A program made the position numbers and the translations under genes. The notes below the pieces were generated by a model. That model was not told where the DNA came from. It made no database searches and saw only the letters and a program-made list of their open reading frames with translations. This document shows positions 24,681-31,979 of a DNA stretch of 35,451 nucleotides, piece by piece. The stretch covers positions 1 through 35,451 of IMG/VR virus record IMGVR_UViG_3300048921_000188; one strand, given 5' to 3'. Origin of the DNA: a virus. Numbering within the stretch: the first letter of the stretch is position 1; each line of letters opens with the position of its first letter.

Positions 24681-24714
24681 AACTGTATATAAAAACAGTA
24701 TACAGAAATGTAAG
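24681..24714 (-). promoter_or_regulatory. LexA box overlapping a promoter
   Basis: On the minus strand CTTACA (24714-24709) and TATATA (24691-24686) are separated by 17 bases, a good sigma-70 promoter. Across the -10 box lies CTGT-N8-ACAG (24698-24683), extended to TACTG...CAGTT, which matches the LexA consensus at all core positions. Transcription would start near 24679, followed by GGAGG and the GTG at 24661. LexA bound here would block the -10 box directly. Confidence 0.85.
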
Positions 24715-24779
24715 ATATTTGAAATAAATTTAGCCTTAATGCATTTTTTTAATATTACATATCACTAGCTTACGAGGGA

Positions 24780-26795
24780 TTACTGCCACCCCGGCCATTG
24801 TTCATCTTCTGGCTTAGTTCGCCTCTCATTGAGATCACCTGCGCTATAGAAAAGCGCTGAACTGCCAAAATTAAGCCCCCCACCCCTCTCTAAAACAGCG
24901 ATTTCCTCATCTGTTCCGGCATAACCACGCTGGTTAAGAAGAACTTTTAACCGTCTGCGGATTCCACCCTCGGTACAGTTATTGACAGAACTCCAAGGGG
25001 CGGCGCTGCCGCCAGAAAACCCCGCCTCCGCTGGCGCTTCGGCCAACTTCGCGACCTTCTGCCATTTGACGAGACGTGTGCAGACTTCAGAGTCAGGAAT
25101 AAGAGGTGAGTAAACCCCCTGAACACGCTGCACATCTTCTGCGTACTCGTTCCCTTGCTCTGTGATTTCATAAGCGAGACGCACGACCAGATCACAGCGC
25201 TTTACCAGTGCGCCGCCCTGCAACTGCGTATACGCAGCCCAGTCGCCCACATCTGCCGCCGCTAAAACGGCATCCATGCGGTTATCAGTCAGCCGCTGAT
25301 CCCGCAAACGACGCAACTCGCGCCAGACCGTCACCGGCGCTCCGCCAATTTGTTGAAACTGACGTATGCGCCACCGGGACGCCCACGCCGTAACCGCTTT
25401 GGACATATCCCGCAGGTTTTCCCCGGTTTCCTCGTCTTTCTCGCCATCAAGTGCAAAACCATCAATGTTTTTGGAGATGTATTTAGCGATATAGCCGGTG
25501 GCGGAACCTTTTTCTGGATCGATAGGCTCAACGTGAAAACGCGCCTTAAGCGCATGGGGTGACTGAAGTTCTTCTGAATCTGCTATACGGGCGTAATAGC
25601 AAAGAATGTCGCGAACAGCGGCAACATCATGCGGGGGCATGAATAACAGCATGTGCCAGTGGGGAGTTCCATCGTGATGAGGCTCAACCACACGAAAGCC
25701 AAAAACCTTTATACCGGCGCGCGAAATGGCAGCACGGCATTTAGCCCACACACGGCAGAGATAACGCTGCGTGTCCTGTGGGCTGCATCCGTTCCACTGG
25801 CTGACAAAGCCACCTTTGCTGTGTACGGCGTGGAAGCGTGACGGCGCGGTGATGGTATAGAACTCCCCGGCCAGCCCCTCTTCGTTTGCTATGTCCTCAA
25901 ACCCTCGCATGCGAACCATCAGTTCACAGCGACGGACAGCAGGATTGGCCACGCTGCCGTAAACCATATCGCTAAGAGCAACGCGATCGCCGTCTTCGTT
26001 AATGAGGTCGAAGTTTTTAAAAAACTCAGTATTCCGTTTTTTTTGCTCTAACCACTCGCCCAGTGTTTTGCGTGACACGTATGCGCTTGCGGCTTTTTGT
26101 ACCTGCCCCACGGCAATGGCCAGATGTTCACGCTGGAGATCGCGGGCACGTTTAAGGCGCAGATACCACCAGTCAGGTGCCATCATACGCAGAATGCCAG
26201 AATGCGCCTGCCGCTCCGTCAGCTTGTCAGCAATAAACGCCCCCCAGTAGGGCGCGATGAAGTTAATCTGCTGTACCAGTTCGCCCATATGGACAAACGC
26301 CAGCCCCGCGCGCTTAGCCAACTCTTTTTCGTCTCGCGTCTCTCCATTAAGCGTGTCTGTAAAATCACAGAATGCCTTGGTCAGCCAGGCAGCAACGCGA
26401 CCGGCCAGCTTTTTAAGTTCGGAACGGTCAAGGGATGGCAGGCGATTAAGCGCTTTACCAAAGGGGAGATCGTCAACGTCGCGCGTTAATGCATATCGGG
26501 ACATGACTTTTCGTAGGCGTGGCAATACAGCCCCGGCGATAGTTTTACGCAGGAATGTATTGGCACGGCGACGGCCATCAACGCCGTTAAAAAGCTTTTC
26601 GTAGCGGTGGCCGAAATACCCGGCCAGCCAGTCGGGTATTTCATGCAGGTATTGGGAGCGCCATTCATAGTCCTGCGGATTAACAGCCCATAAACGACGT
26701 TCTGTTATCGTCGCATTTGCTGGCATGCCAGGCGCGAAGGTATCATGCCGCCAGGCATCGACGGCGTGATGTTGGCCATTAGCTACATGCGTCAT
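24780..26795 (-). CDS. replication initiator, rolling-circle endonuclease (gpA-like, 671 aa)
   Basis: The phage replication protein that nicks the origin and starts rolling-circle replication, as P2 gpA and 186 A do. HHDGTPHWHMLLF (about 372-384) is the HUH motif 2 with its metal-binding histidines. TGYIAKYISKNI near residue 433 holds the paired tyrosines (YxxxY) of motif 3, which act in strand cleavage. Length is a little shorter than P2 gpA (761). The ATG at 26795 is preferred over a TTG at 26801; neither has a clear ribosome-binding site. In P2 the origin lies inside A, so the origin may be within this gene. Confidence 0.94.
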   Translation of the reverse strand: MTHVANGQHHAVDAWRHDTFAPGMPANATITERRLWAVNPQDYEWRSQYLHEIPDWLAGYFGHRYEKLFNGVDGRRRANTFLRKTIAGAVLPRLRKVMSRYALTRDVDDLPFGKALNRLPSLDRSELKKLAGRVAAWLTKAFCDFTDTLNGETRDEKELAKRAGLAFVHMGELVQQINFIAPYWGAFIADKLTERQAHSGILRMMAPDWWYLRLKRARDLQREHLAIAVGQVQKAASAYVSRKTLGEWLEQKKRNTEFFKNFDLINEDGDRVALSDMVYGSVANPAVRRCELMVRMRGFEDIANEEGLAGEFYTITAPSRFHAVHSKGGFVSQWNGCSPQDTQRYLCRVWAKCRAAISRAGIKVFGFRVVEPHHDGTPHWHMLLFMPPHDVAAVRDILCYYARIADSEELQSPHALKARFHVEPIDPEKGSATGYIAKYISKNIDGFALDGEKDEETGENLRDMSKAVTAWASRWRIRQFQQIGGAPVTVWRELRRLRDQRLTDNRMDAVLAAADVGDWAAYTQLQGGALVKRCDLVVRLAYEITEQGNEYAEDVQRVQGVYSPLIPDSEVCTRLVKWQKVAKLAEAPAEAGFSGGSAAPWSSVNNCTEGGIRRRLKVLLNQRGYAGTDEEIAVLERGGGLNFGSSALFYSAGDLNERRTKPEDEQWPGWQ

Positions 26796-26829
26796 GCGCA
26801 AACCAATGAAATGGAGTTAAGCGGAGTTG

Positions 26830-27063
26830 TTACTGCCATGCCGAACCACCTTTACTGCAAATGGCCGCAGCCTCTTCACGGATCAGCTCAACAATTTCAG
26901 CAGCAGATAATCCTTCTTTAATTGCATGGTTAGCCAGCTTATCCAGACGGATGGAACACAAATCAGCAGCCGCTGCTTTTCCTTCCTGTGCTGCATTAAG
27001 CAATACGTCAAGCAAGGTTTTTCCGGTGACGTCATCAGAACTGGATGGTTGTTTTCCAAACAT
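26830..27063 (-). CDS. DUF2732 family phage protein (77 aa)
   Basis: A small early protein of unknown function common in P2-like phages. The pattern IRLDKLANHAIKEGLSAAEI followed by VELIREEAAAI (residues about 38-68) is the DUF2732 core: a helix with conserved RLD and an acidic AAEIVELIREEA helix. GAGGA before the ATG supports the start. It lies upstream of gene A in the early leftward operon. The family name is recalled from sequence character and context. Confidence 0.78.
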   Translation of the reverse strand: MFGKQPSSSDDVTGKTLLDVLLNAAQEGKAAAADLCSIRLDKLANHAIKEGLSAAEIVELIREEAAAICSKGGSAWQ

Positions 27064-27129
27064 TTTTATTTCCTCAAGGCAATAGAACCCCCGGCCACCG
27101 CAGGGATGGCCAAAAATTCAGGCAATTAA

Positions 27130-27531
27130 TTAGTGGGAAGAGACGGTAACGGGCGCGGCTGAGCAGTTCGGTGCAGATATCTGGTGAAGCTCGTAGGTAT
27201 TACGCCACCACTCCTGGATCAGCGCTTTGACTTCCCCAGCGCCTAATGACCCGGCAATGAAATACATGGTTCGAATGCTGGCCAGCGCTTCAACCTGCTG
27301 GAACTGGTTTTGCGCTTCACGATAAAAACAGCACCAGTAAGCAGCATTCACTGCCAGCCAGTGCCGCTTGTTTGTCAGGTGATCGGTGTCGTTAAAGAAA
27401 AACGGATGTAACGCTACACGGCCATTTTTGACTGTACTTTTCTCAAGGAAGAGGATGACGTAATTATGTGGAACACCCCACACAGCCAGCTCCTGTCCCA
27501 GTTCTTTGGCGTTTACAGAGATAATGGACAT
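27130..27531 (-). CDS. hypothetical early phage protein (133 aa)
   Basis: A gene of unknown function in the leftward early operon. The ATG overlaps the stop of the upstream gene as TAATG. The sequence is mixed helix and strand and rich in aromatic residues in the middle (HWLAVNAAYWCCFYREAQNQF, residues about 57-77, mildly hydrophobic but not a clear membrane helix). It is a typical early-region accessory gene; no motif shows its role. Confidence 0.75.
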   Translation of the reverse strand: MSIISVNAKELGQELAVWGVPHNYVILFLEKSTVKNGRVALHPFFFNDTDHLTNKRHWLAVNAAYWCCFYREAQNQFQQVEALASIRTMYFIAGSLGAGEVKALIQEWWRNTYELHQISAPNCSAAPVTVSSH

Positions 27532-27959
27532 TAGTGATTCTCCTGCTGTTGCATCTTATGAACGATATGAGGCGCGATAATCATCTGTACGCCATTACTG
27601 CTGTGGATCGGATGTGCCTTTTTAACCTGGCGGTTGGCGCTGCGCTTTGAAAAATCGTTGTCGCTCAAACTTCCGAAACCTTCAAACGTCAGACGCGCTC
27701 TGGATATTCCCTGTCGCAGTTGAATCATTGCCCGGTAGTCCAGACGGTCGAATAACTCAGACCAGCAACATTTACACAGGTGCGCTTTGAAAACGTCTCT
27801 CCCGGAAGCAACTGCGGCGGCATGCAAAACCACCCCGCGCCATTCTGGTGTTAATCTGTCCCACCATTCAGCGGCTTCGCTTTTCTCACTCCAGTATTTG
27901 CGGCGGATATTGCCCAGCCACTTGAGGCCGATCTCCTGCTGCTTTGAGCTAATGGCCAT
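27531..27959 (-). CDS. hypothetical early phage protein (142 aa)
   Basis: A basic protein of unknown function. The start at 27959 follows AGGAGG by four bases and gives MAISSKQQEIGLKWLGNIRR; a longer frame to 28088 would run through the Fil gene and is not used. Residues about 60-80 have two close cysteines (HLCKCCWSELFDRLDYRA). C-terminal sequence is Lys/Ser-rich. The frame overlaps the end of the Fil-like gene by 11 bases and the next start by one base, so it is part of the same translational unit. Confidence 0.78.
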   Translation of the reverse strand: MAISSKQQEIGLKWLGNIRRKYWSEKSEAAEWWDRLTPEWRGVVLHAAAVASGRDVFKAHLCKCCWSELFDRLDYRAMIQLRQGISRARLTFEGFGSLSDNDFSKRSANRQVKKAHPIHSSNGVQMIIAPHIVHKMQQQENH

Positions 27960-28143
27960 GACGCCTCCTGCTAATCCCGAACAAACGTAACCACAACGGA
28001 TGACGGGAGGAACGGCCATCGAATTTGTACTTGTGGCCAGGGTTCCAGCGCTGGCCGTTTGGTAATTCAAGCCAGCCAGTCCCCCCACTTGCCAATTGCA
28101 TTGGCGGTGATTGTCTTTTTAGGTAGGTAACGAAAGGTTTCAT
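27949..28143 (-). CDS. fil: Fil-like protein (phage filamentation family, 64 aa)
   Basis: A small basic protein in the place of 186 fil, right after cII. MKPFVTYLKRQSPPMQLASG followed by GTGWLELPNGQRW and a C-terminal RHPLWLRLFGI resembles the Fil family, which in 186 causes cell filamentation when expressed. GGGGAAAC before the ATG gives a weak ribosome-binding site. It follows the CII stop by nine bases. The assignment rests on the short N-terminal pattern and gene order, since the family is small. Confidence 0.7.
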   Translation of the reverse strand: MKPFVTYLKRQSPPMQLASGGTGWLELPNGQRWNPGHKYKFDGRSSRHPLWLRLFGISRRRHGH

Positions 28144-28152
28144 TGTTTCCCC

Positions 28153-28656
28153 TCACATCATGCTGCTAGCGCTGGTAGTCACGATATCGACGGCAGCAGC
28201 AATAACTGGCGCAGACTGGAGACGGCTTTCTACGGTGTAAGCCAGAACAGAAAGGGAACGGATTGCATCGCGAGCACGATCAAGAATTTGAGTGCGGCGG
28301 GCAGCTGTCATGTGATCTGTTGATACCGCTTCCCCAGCAATCGCGCCCACGCATGCAGTCACACTAAGCGCGCAAAACTGCATGTTGGCTTCTGTTGCGT
28401 TGTTGACTGGAACAGACGGAAGGCAGTTAATTTGTGCGAGTAGCCCATCAAGCAAACGCCCATCCTCTGTACTATCAGTGATAGCCAGCAGGTCTTCACA
28501 GGTGAGACGGTGCGGTTGCAATGGATTCAGCTTATTACGCAGTAATTGTGGGCGCATACCAACGGTAGCGGCCACATCCTCAAGATTGTGCGTCAGCGCA
28601 AACGCTCGGCAAGCTGCATCAAAATGTGCATGTTTGGAAGTCTGGTAATCAAACAT
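28153..28656 (-). CDS. phage regulatory protein CII (186-type, 167 aa)
   Basis: A transcription activator that helps establish lysogeny. The N-terminal helix-turn-helix region MFDYQTSKHAHFDAACRAF and VAATVGMRPQLLRNKLNP closely follows 186 CII (MFDFQVSKHPHYDEACRAF). LLDGLLAQINCLPSVPVN (residues about 68-85) is also conserved. The C-terminal half is a helical oligomerisation region. Length is the same as 186 CII (169). It is unrelated to lambda CII. It is the second gene of the leftward lytic operon, as in 186, where CII acts at pE. Confidence 0.93.
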   Translation of the reverse strand: MFDYQTSKHAHFDAACRAFALTHNLEDVAATVGMRPQLLRNKLNPLQPHRLTCEDLLAITDSTEDGRLLDGLLAQINCLPSVPVNNATEANMQFCALSVTACVGAIAGEAVSTDHMTAARRTQILDRARDAIRSLSVLAYTVESRLQSAPVIAAAVDIVTTSASSMM

Positions 28657-28712
28657 TGATCCTACTCCATTCCATATACAGAATGATCATGATGAATGGA
28701 CAAAACGAACTA

Positions 28713-28901
28713 CTAACGGTCTGCATTCCATGCGTACCAATCTACATATACGTGCTCTTTTGGGTTTTCCTTCGGCTTGATTTTTAGTTTTCCCGAGTGA
28801 ACCCAGTAACGCGCAGTACGTAATTTGATACCAACTCGCTCACTGAAAGTTTTGATAGGTATCCAGCGATTCTCTGTATAAGTTGCGGAGGTAGTTTTCA
28901 T
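28713..28901 (-). CDS. Cox/Apl-like excisionase and repressor (62 aa)
   Basis: A small DNA-binding protein expected to promote excision and repress the lysogenic promoter. RWIPIKTFSERVGIKLRTARYW (residues about 12-33) is a winged-helix-type turn of the excisionase/MerR kind, followed by HSGKLKIKPKENPKEHVYVD, a basic wing. The ATG at 28901 is used; a GTG at 28916 would add five residues. It is the first gene of the leftward operon, divergent from cI, the position of Apl in 186 and Cox in P2. Resemblance to either is not close enough to choose. Confidence 0.83.
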   Translation of the reverse strand: MKTTSATYTENRWIPIKTFSERVGIKLRTARYWVHSGKLKIKPKENPKEHVYVDWYAWNADR

Positions 28902-29052
28902 AAGGCAAAATCTCACTTTGAAATAACCACCATTTGCAGATGGTGGCAGTGGTTAACAATGAACTACTATCATTCACATAAACTAACTACAAACGAACAC
29001 CAAGAATCCTATGTAGTCGTTTGTAGTTTGTCAACCATTAAGAACTACAAAG
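28902..29052. promoter_or_regulatory. cI/cox divergent control region with CI operator-like repeats
   Basis: The 151-base switch region between cI and the cox-like gene. AACTACAAACGA (28985-28996) is repeated inverted as TCGTTTGTAGTT (29017-29028), and further AACTAC half-sites lie at 28962 and 29043. These probably bind the repressor. A seven-base-pair hairpin (28927-28933 with 28940-28946, CCACCAT/ATGGTGG) lies in the leader of the leftward transcript. Promoter boxes for either direction are not clear enough to name. Confidence 0.7.
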
Positions 29053-29628
29053 ATGCCAAAATATAATATCAAAACAGGAGCCAGAGAGGCTGTTGCAAGA
29101 ATCTGCGAGGTGTATGGTTTCACTTCAAGGCTTCAATTGGCTCAATACTTGGAAATGTCCCCAAGTGCTTTGGGTACAAGGATCATGCGAGACAATTTCC
29201 CATCAGACCTCGTATTAAGATGTGCTTTAGAGACCGGAGCATCCATCTACTGGTTAACTACCGGGGAAGGAGCCACGTTTGACCATCTCACCAGCGATAC
29301 TCTAAGAATCCCGGTCTACAAAATTTCAAAAAATGAATTAGTGCGACAGGCATCATATATTTATGATAAAGCTCTGCTGCCGAACTACTCAGGTGAACTA
29401 CAAATAATAATTGATGAGGATGTAACCTACTTTGTAGACATTCATACTCATCAAGCAACTGATGGTAAGTACTTGATTGAGTATTCAGGTACCAAAAGTA
29501 TTAAAGAGTTAACACTGCTTCCAGGTAACAAGCTTCGAATTGATTGGGGAAAATATCCTGTGGATTGCAATATTTCTGATGTAACGCTAGTTGGGAAAGT
29601 TGTTGCAACATATTTGGTTAATGAATAA
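29053..29628 (+). CDS. prophage repressor CI (186-type, 191 aa)
   Basis: The repressor that keeps the prophage silent. Residues about 12-62 form the DNA-binding domain (VARICEVYGFTSRLQLAQYLE, then ALETGASIYWLTTGEG, both features of 186 CI). The C-terminal domain (about 90-191) is strand-rich and includes YLIEYSGTKSIKELTLLPGNKLRI, which follows 186 CI closely. Like 186 CI it has no obvious self-cleavage Ala-Gly site, so induction needs an antirepressor rather than RecA-driven cleavage. No strong ribosome-binding site precedes the ATG. The stop overlaps the integrase start as TAATG. Confidence 0.93.
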   Translation: MPKYNIKTGAREAVARICEVYGFTSRLQLAQYLEMSPSALGTRIMRDNFPSDLVLRCALETGASIYWLTTGEGATFDHLTSDTLRIPVYKISKNELVRQASYIYDKALLPNYSGELQIIIDEDVTYFVDIHTHQATDGKYLIEYSGTKSIKELTLLPGNKLRIDWGKYPVDCNISDVTLVGKVVATYLVNE

Positions 29629-30644
29629 TGACAGTAAGAAAAACAAAGGAAGGGGAATGGATCTGTGATTTGCGCCCTAACGGTGTAAAAGGGAAACGTA
29701 TACGCAAAAAGTTTGCAACAAAGGGAGAAGCCTTATCTTATGAAAAATTCATTTCAAATGAACTTGAAAATAAACCATGGCTAGGGGAAAAGCAGGACAA
29801 CAGGCGACTATCGGACCTAATTGAACAATGGTATGCATTGTATGGACGAACTCTTTCCGATGCGGATCGGATGATGTCTAAATTAAAGGGCATCTGCGCT
29901 GGAATGGGTAACCCGGTTGCTTCAAGTATCACGGCCGCTGATTTTAGCGCATACCGTGAAGGCAGGCTAAAGGGAGAGATACCAGATATTAACGGGCGAT
30001 GCATGCCCATCCAACCGCAAACTGTAAATCATGAACAGCGGAACTTATCAGCCGTTTTTGGCACTTTGAAAAAACTAGGACACTGGCATCTACCAAATCC
30101 CGTAGCTGGAATCCCAACATTCAAAGTCGATGAAAAAATGGTTTCGTTTCTCTACCCTCAAGAAATCCAAATATTATTGGATCATTTAGCTGAGTCTAAT
30201 AGCTCCAGCGTTCTAATTATATCAAAAATATGTCTCGCAACTGGAGCACGATGGAGTGAGGCCGAAAATCTGGAAGGGGCGCAAGTTACTCCCTACCGCA
30301 TAACATATAAAAATACAAAAAGCGGAAAGGTTCGCTCGGTTCCAATCTCAAAAGAACTTTATAATGAAATTCCCAAAAAACGAGGCCGCTTATTTACTCC
30401 ATGTAGAAAAACATTTGAAAGGGTTGTAATAAAGGCAGGTATCGAACTTCCAGAAGGCCAATGCACACACGTTCTGCGCCATACGTTCGCGAGCCACTTT
30501 ATGATGAATGGAGGTAATATTCTCGTACTTAAGGAAATATTAGGCCATTCAGATATAAAAATGACTATGATCTATGCGCACTTCGCACCAACACATCTAG
30601 AAGATGCAGTAACAAAAAATCCATTACACGGTTTAAAAAAATGA
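29628..30644 (+). CDS. int: tyrosine integrase (338 aa)
   Basis: The site-specific recombinase that inserts and excises the phage at ssrA. The C-terminal catalytic domain has the Arg of ATGARWSEAENL (about 208), HVLRH (His/Arg near 281-284), LGHSDIKM (His near 306) and the nucleophile Tyr in MIYAHF (near 316). The N-terminal half (about 1-160) holds the arm- and core-binding parts. Length matches P2/186 Int (about 337). It is co-transcribed with cI and lies about 1.1 kb from attR. It overlaps cI and the membrane-protein gene. Confidence 0.96.
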   Translation: MTVRKTKEGEWICDLRPNGVKGKRIRKKFATKGEALSYEKFISNELENKPWLGEKQDNRRLSDLIEQWYALYGRTLSDADRMMSKLKGICAGMGNPVASSITAADFSAYREGRLKGEIPDINGRCMPIQPQTVNHEQRNLSAVFGTLKKLGHWHLPNPVAGIPTFKVDEKMVSFLYPQEIQILLDHLAESNSSSVLIISKICLATGARWSEAENLEGAQVTPYRITYKNTKSGKVRSVPISKELYNEIPKKRGRLFTPCRKTFERVVIKAGIELPEGQCTHVLRHTFASHFMMNGGNILVLKEILGHSDIKMTMIYAHFAPTHLEDAVTKNPLHGLKK

Positions 30645-31681
30645 AAAACTATCTTACACATTCAACGTTAGCTTTAATTATTTATGCCATATATTTATTT
30701 ATTGAGTATAAAACACTAAAAAGAAGGAGCGGTTTTTCCATGAATGAGAAACCTCTATCAGAACAATTACTTTTCAGAGCAGCCGTAAGAGTCCCATTAA
30801 TTTCATTTGTTTTCTTTGGATTTTTCGCATGGTGTGGCCACCCACCTAACTTTACATCTAAAGGCTTTTCAAATTTTATTGAAAGAGGTAAATTGCCTTT
30901 AGGTTTGTTATCACTAAGCATTCCTTTCTTAGCTGTTATAAATAATATTCACAGAACAATACAGACTGACGCACAAATAAAAGAAGCTAAGAAAAAAAAT
31001 CTGTCTGACTTATTTTACTCGCATCAAAAAAACACAATTGAATATTTCTCAACACATATTCAATATACTCTAAAAGCAGGTAACCCACAGCTAAACACAC
31101 ATGAAGAGCGTTTCATTAAGGTAAAACACACTTATAAGTTATATCAAAAAATTTTTCCGCAATCTTCAGCCATAGATAATAACTTCACTCTATCCAAAGA
31201 ATATATTAAGTCAATAAAATCAATATGGATAAAAATAAACACCTTACTAGATAAAAGAAATTATGAATATATTCCCGGCGAAAAAAGAAATTATAAAACG
31301 CGCCAAGCAAAAAATATACACTCTTTAGAACTTTGCATAAGAAAATTAAGTAGAAAACTTTTCCTTGATGAAATTAAATTTAAATATATTTTTCAAATCT
31401 ATGAGCATGAAAAATTTATGTTACATACAGGAATTCAAAGTGAAAATGATTTAAGAAACATCATTAAATTTTTCTGGGTGTTAACAAATGACATTTTTCT
31501 TATTGGAAATGAAGTCATATTGAAAAAAAGTGATTATACAAATATTGACCAATACTTGGTTTCAAAAATAAAATATACACATCTTGAGAACTATGACCGT
31601 TGGAAAACTGATAATGTTATACCCCAGCATCAGACAACAGTCTATAAACCAAAATTCATCCAGTATACCTCGAATGCATGA
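30641..31681 (+). CDS. unknown membrane protein with cytosolic helical domain (346 aa), lysogenic cargo
   Basis: I do not recognise this protein. Three hydrophobic segments lie at about 7-23 (HSTLALIIYAIYLFIEY), 49-66 (VRVPLISFVFFGFFAWCG) and 86-103 (LPLGLLSLSIPFLAVINN). A Lys/Asn-rich helical domain of about 240 residues follows and is probably cytosolic. Its topology, with a membrane anchor and then KKNLSDLFYSHQKNTIEYF, recalls AbiC-like abortive-infection proteins, but I cannot claim homology. The ATGA overlap with int puts it in the cI-int operon, so it should be made in the lysogen. GC content is far below the core phage genes. Superinfection exclusion or abortive infection is the leading guess. 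Confidence 0.75.
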   Translation: MKNYLTHSTLALIIYAIYLFIEYKTLKRRSGFSMNEKPLSEQLLFRAAVRVPLISFVFFGFFAWCGHPPNFTSKGFSNFIERGKLPLGLLSLSIPFLAVINNIHRTIQTDAQIKEAKKKNLSDLFYSHQKNTIEYFSTHIQYTLKAGNPQLNTHEERFIKVKHTYKLYQKIFPQSSAIDNNFTLSKEYIKSIKSIWIKINTLLDKRNYEYIPGEKRNYKTRQAKNIHSLELCIRKLSRKLFLDEIKFKYIFQIYEHEKFMLHTGIQSENDLRNIIKFFWVLTNDIFLIGNEVILKKSDYTNIDQYLVSKIKYTHLENYDRWKTDNVIPQHQTTVYKPKFIQYTSNA

Positions 31682-31686
31682 CCATA

Positions 31687-31696
31687 TTACGTCCAC
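31687..31696 (+). promoter_or_regulatory. putative integrase arm-type site, right side
   Basis: TTACGTCCAC here is identical and co-oriented with 916-925. It lies 95 bases from the attR core, and its partner lies 54 bases from the attL core, so on the phage genome the two flank attP. Role inferred from repetition and place. Confidence 0.4.
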
Positions 31697-31791
31697 AGAC
31701 TCCATAAACGAGTGACAACCAATGTTAGCAATTAGCACTTAATCATATGATTTTAATACTAAATTATTGATTCCTATGATGACCTATAAGA

Positions 31792-31837
31792 ATGTAGGAA
31801 TTTCGGACGCGGGTTCAACTCCCGCCAGCTCCACCAA
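31792..31837 (+). repeat. attR: second copy of the ssrA 3' end
   Basis: A 46-base copy identical to 816-861. Sequence left of it (phage) does not continue tmRNA, so this copy is the displaced host end, which no longer codes for anything. The similarity continues to the right through the host terminator copy. Confidence 0.95.
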
Positions 31838-31846
31838 TTAAAACAA

Positions 31847-31879
31847 GGGGTTACGTGAAAGCGTAACCCCTTTTTCTTT
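31847..31879 (+). terminator. host ssrA terminator, displaced copy
   Basis: A ten-base-pair stem (31847-31856 with 31861-31870) with a GAAA loop and TTTTTCTTT after it. Two bases differ from the phage copy at 871-902, and in each copy a G-U wobble sits at a different place, so both stems stay paired. It probably now terminates transcription of the rightward cargo operon. Confidence 0.85.
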
Positions 31880-31931
31880 GGCGGTGGCGGCAAAATGGCG
31901 ACGACAATTTACTAACCAGTAAGTAGAAGTA

Positions 31932-31977
31932 ACTCATAATCGCCTGGTCGTTGGTTCAAACCCAACAGTAGCCACCA
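31932..31977 (+). pseudogene. 3' half of a CAU-anticodon tRNA (Ile2/Met-like)
   Basis: The loop CTCATAA, the variable region, an intact T-arm (GTTGG-TTCAAAC-CCAAC), AGTAGCC and an ACCA end are present. The similarity to E. coli ileX and metT is clear over 46 bases. The 5' half is gone: the base before the anticodon loop cannot form the anticodon stem, and no GGCTACT acceptor strand lies upstream. A tRNA 3' half of this size is the typical scar or att copy of another integrated element. Confidence 0.75.
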
Positions 31978-31979
31978 AA

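Larger units (their letters stand above)
862..31836. mobile_element. P2-supergroup prophage in ssrA (186-like control, HP1/K139-like virion genes)
   Basis: A complete prophage of about 31.0 kb lies between the two 46-bp attachment repeats. It carries an integrase next to attR, a CI/CII switch, a rolling-circle replication gene, the whole packaging, capsid, lysis, tail, fibre and baseplate set, and cargo genes at both ends. The length agrees with 186 (about 30.6 kb) and HP1 (about 32.4 kb). I see no frameshift, insertion sequence or missing core function. The gene order and the sheath, tube and DUF2590 genes follow HP1/K139, while CI, CII and Fil follow 186. Confidence 0.95.

Noticed and set aside
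24596-24682. TTG at 24682 as the start of the SOS-controlled gene
   Set aside because: It overlaps the LexA box and would precede the transcription start, whereas GTG at 24661 has GGAGG at ideal spacing.
27531-28088. Longer 185-aa form of the early hypothetical protein
   Set aside because: The first 43 codons run across the Fil-like gene, and AGGAGG precedes the internal ATG at 27959.
28657-28712. Second LexA-like site near CTGTATATGG before cII
   Set aside because: Only one half-site is present; ACAG does not follow at the needed spacing.
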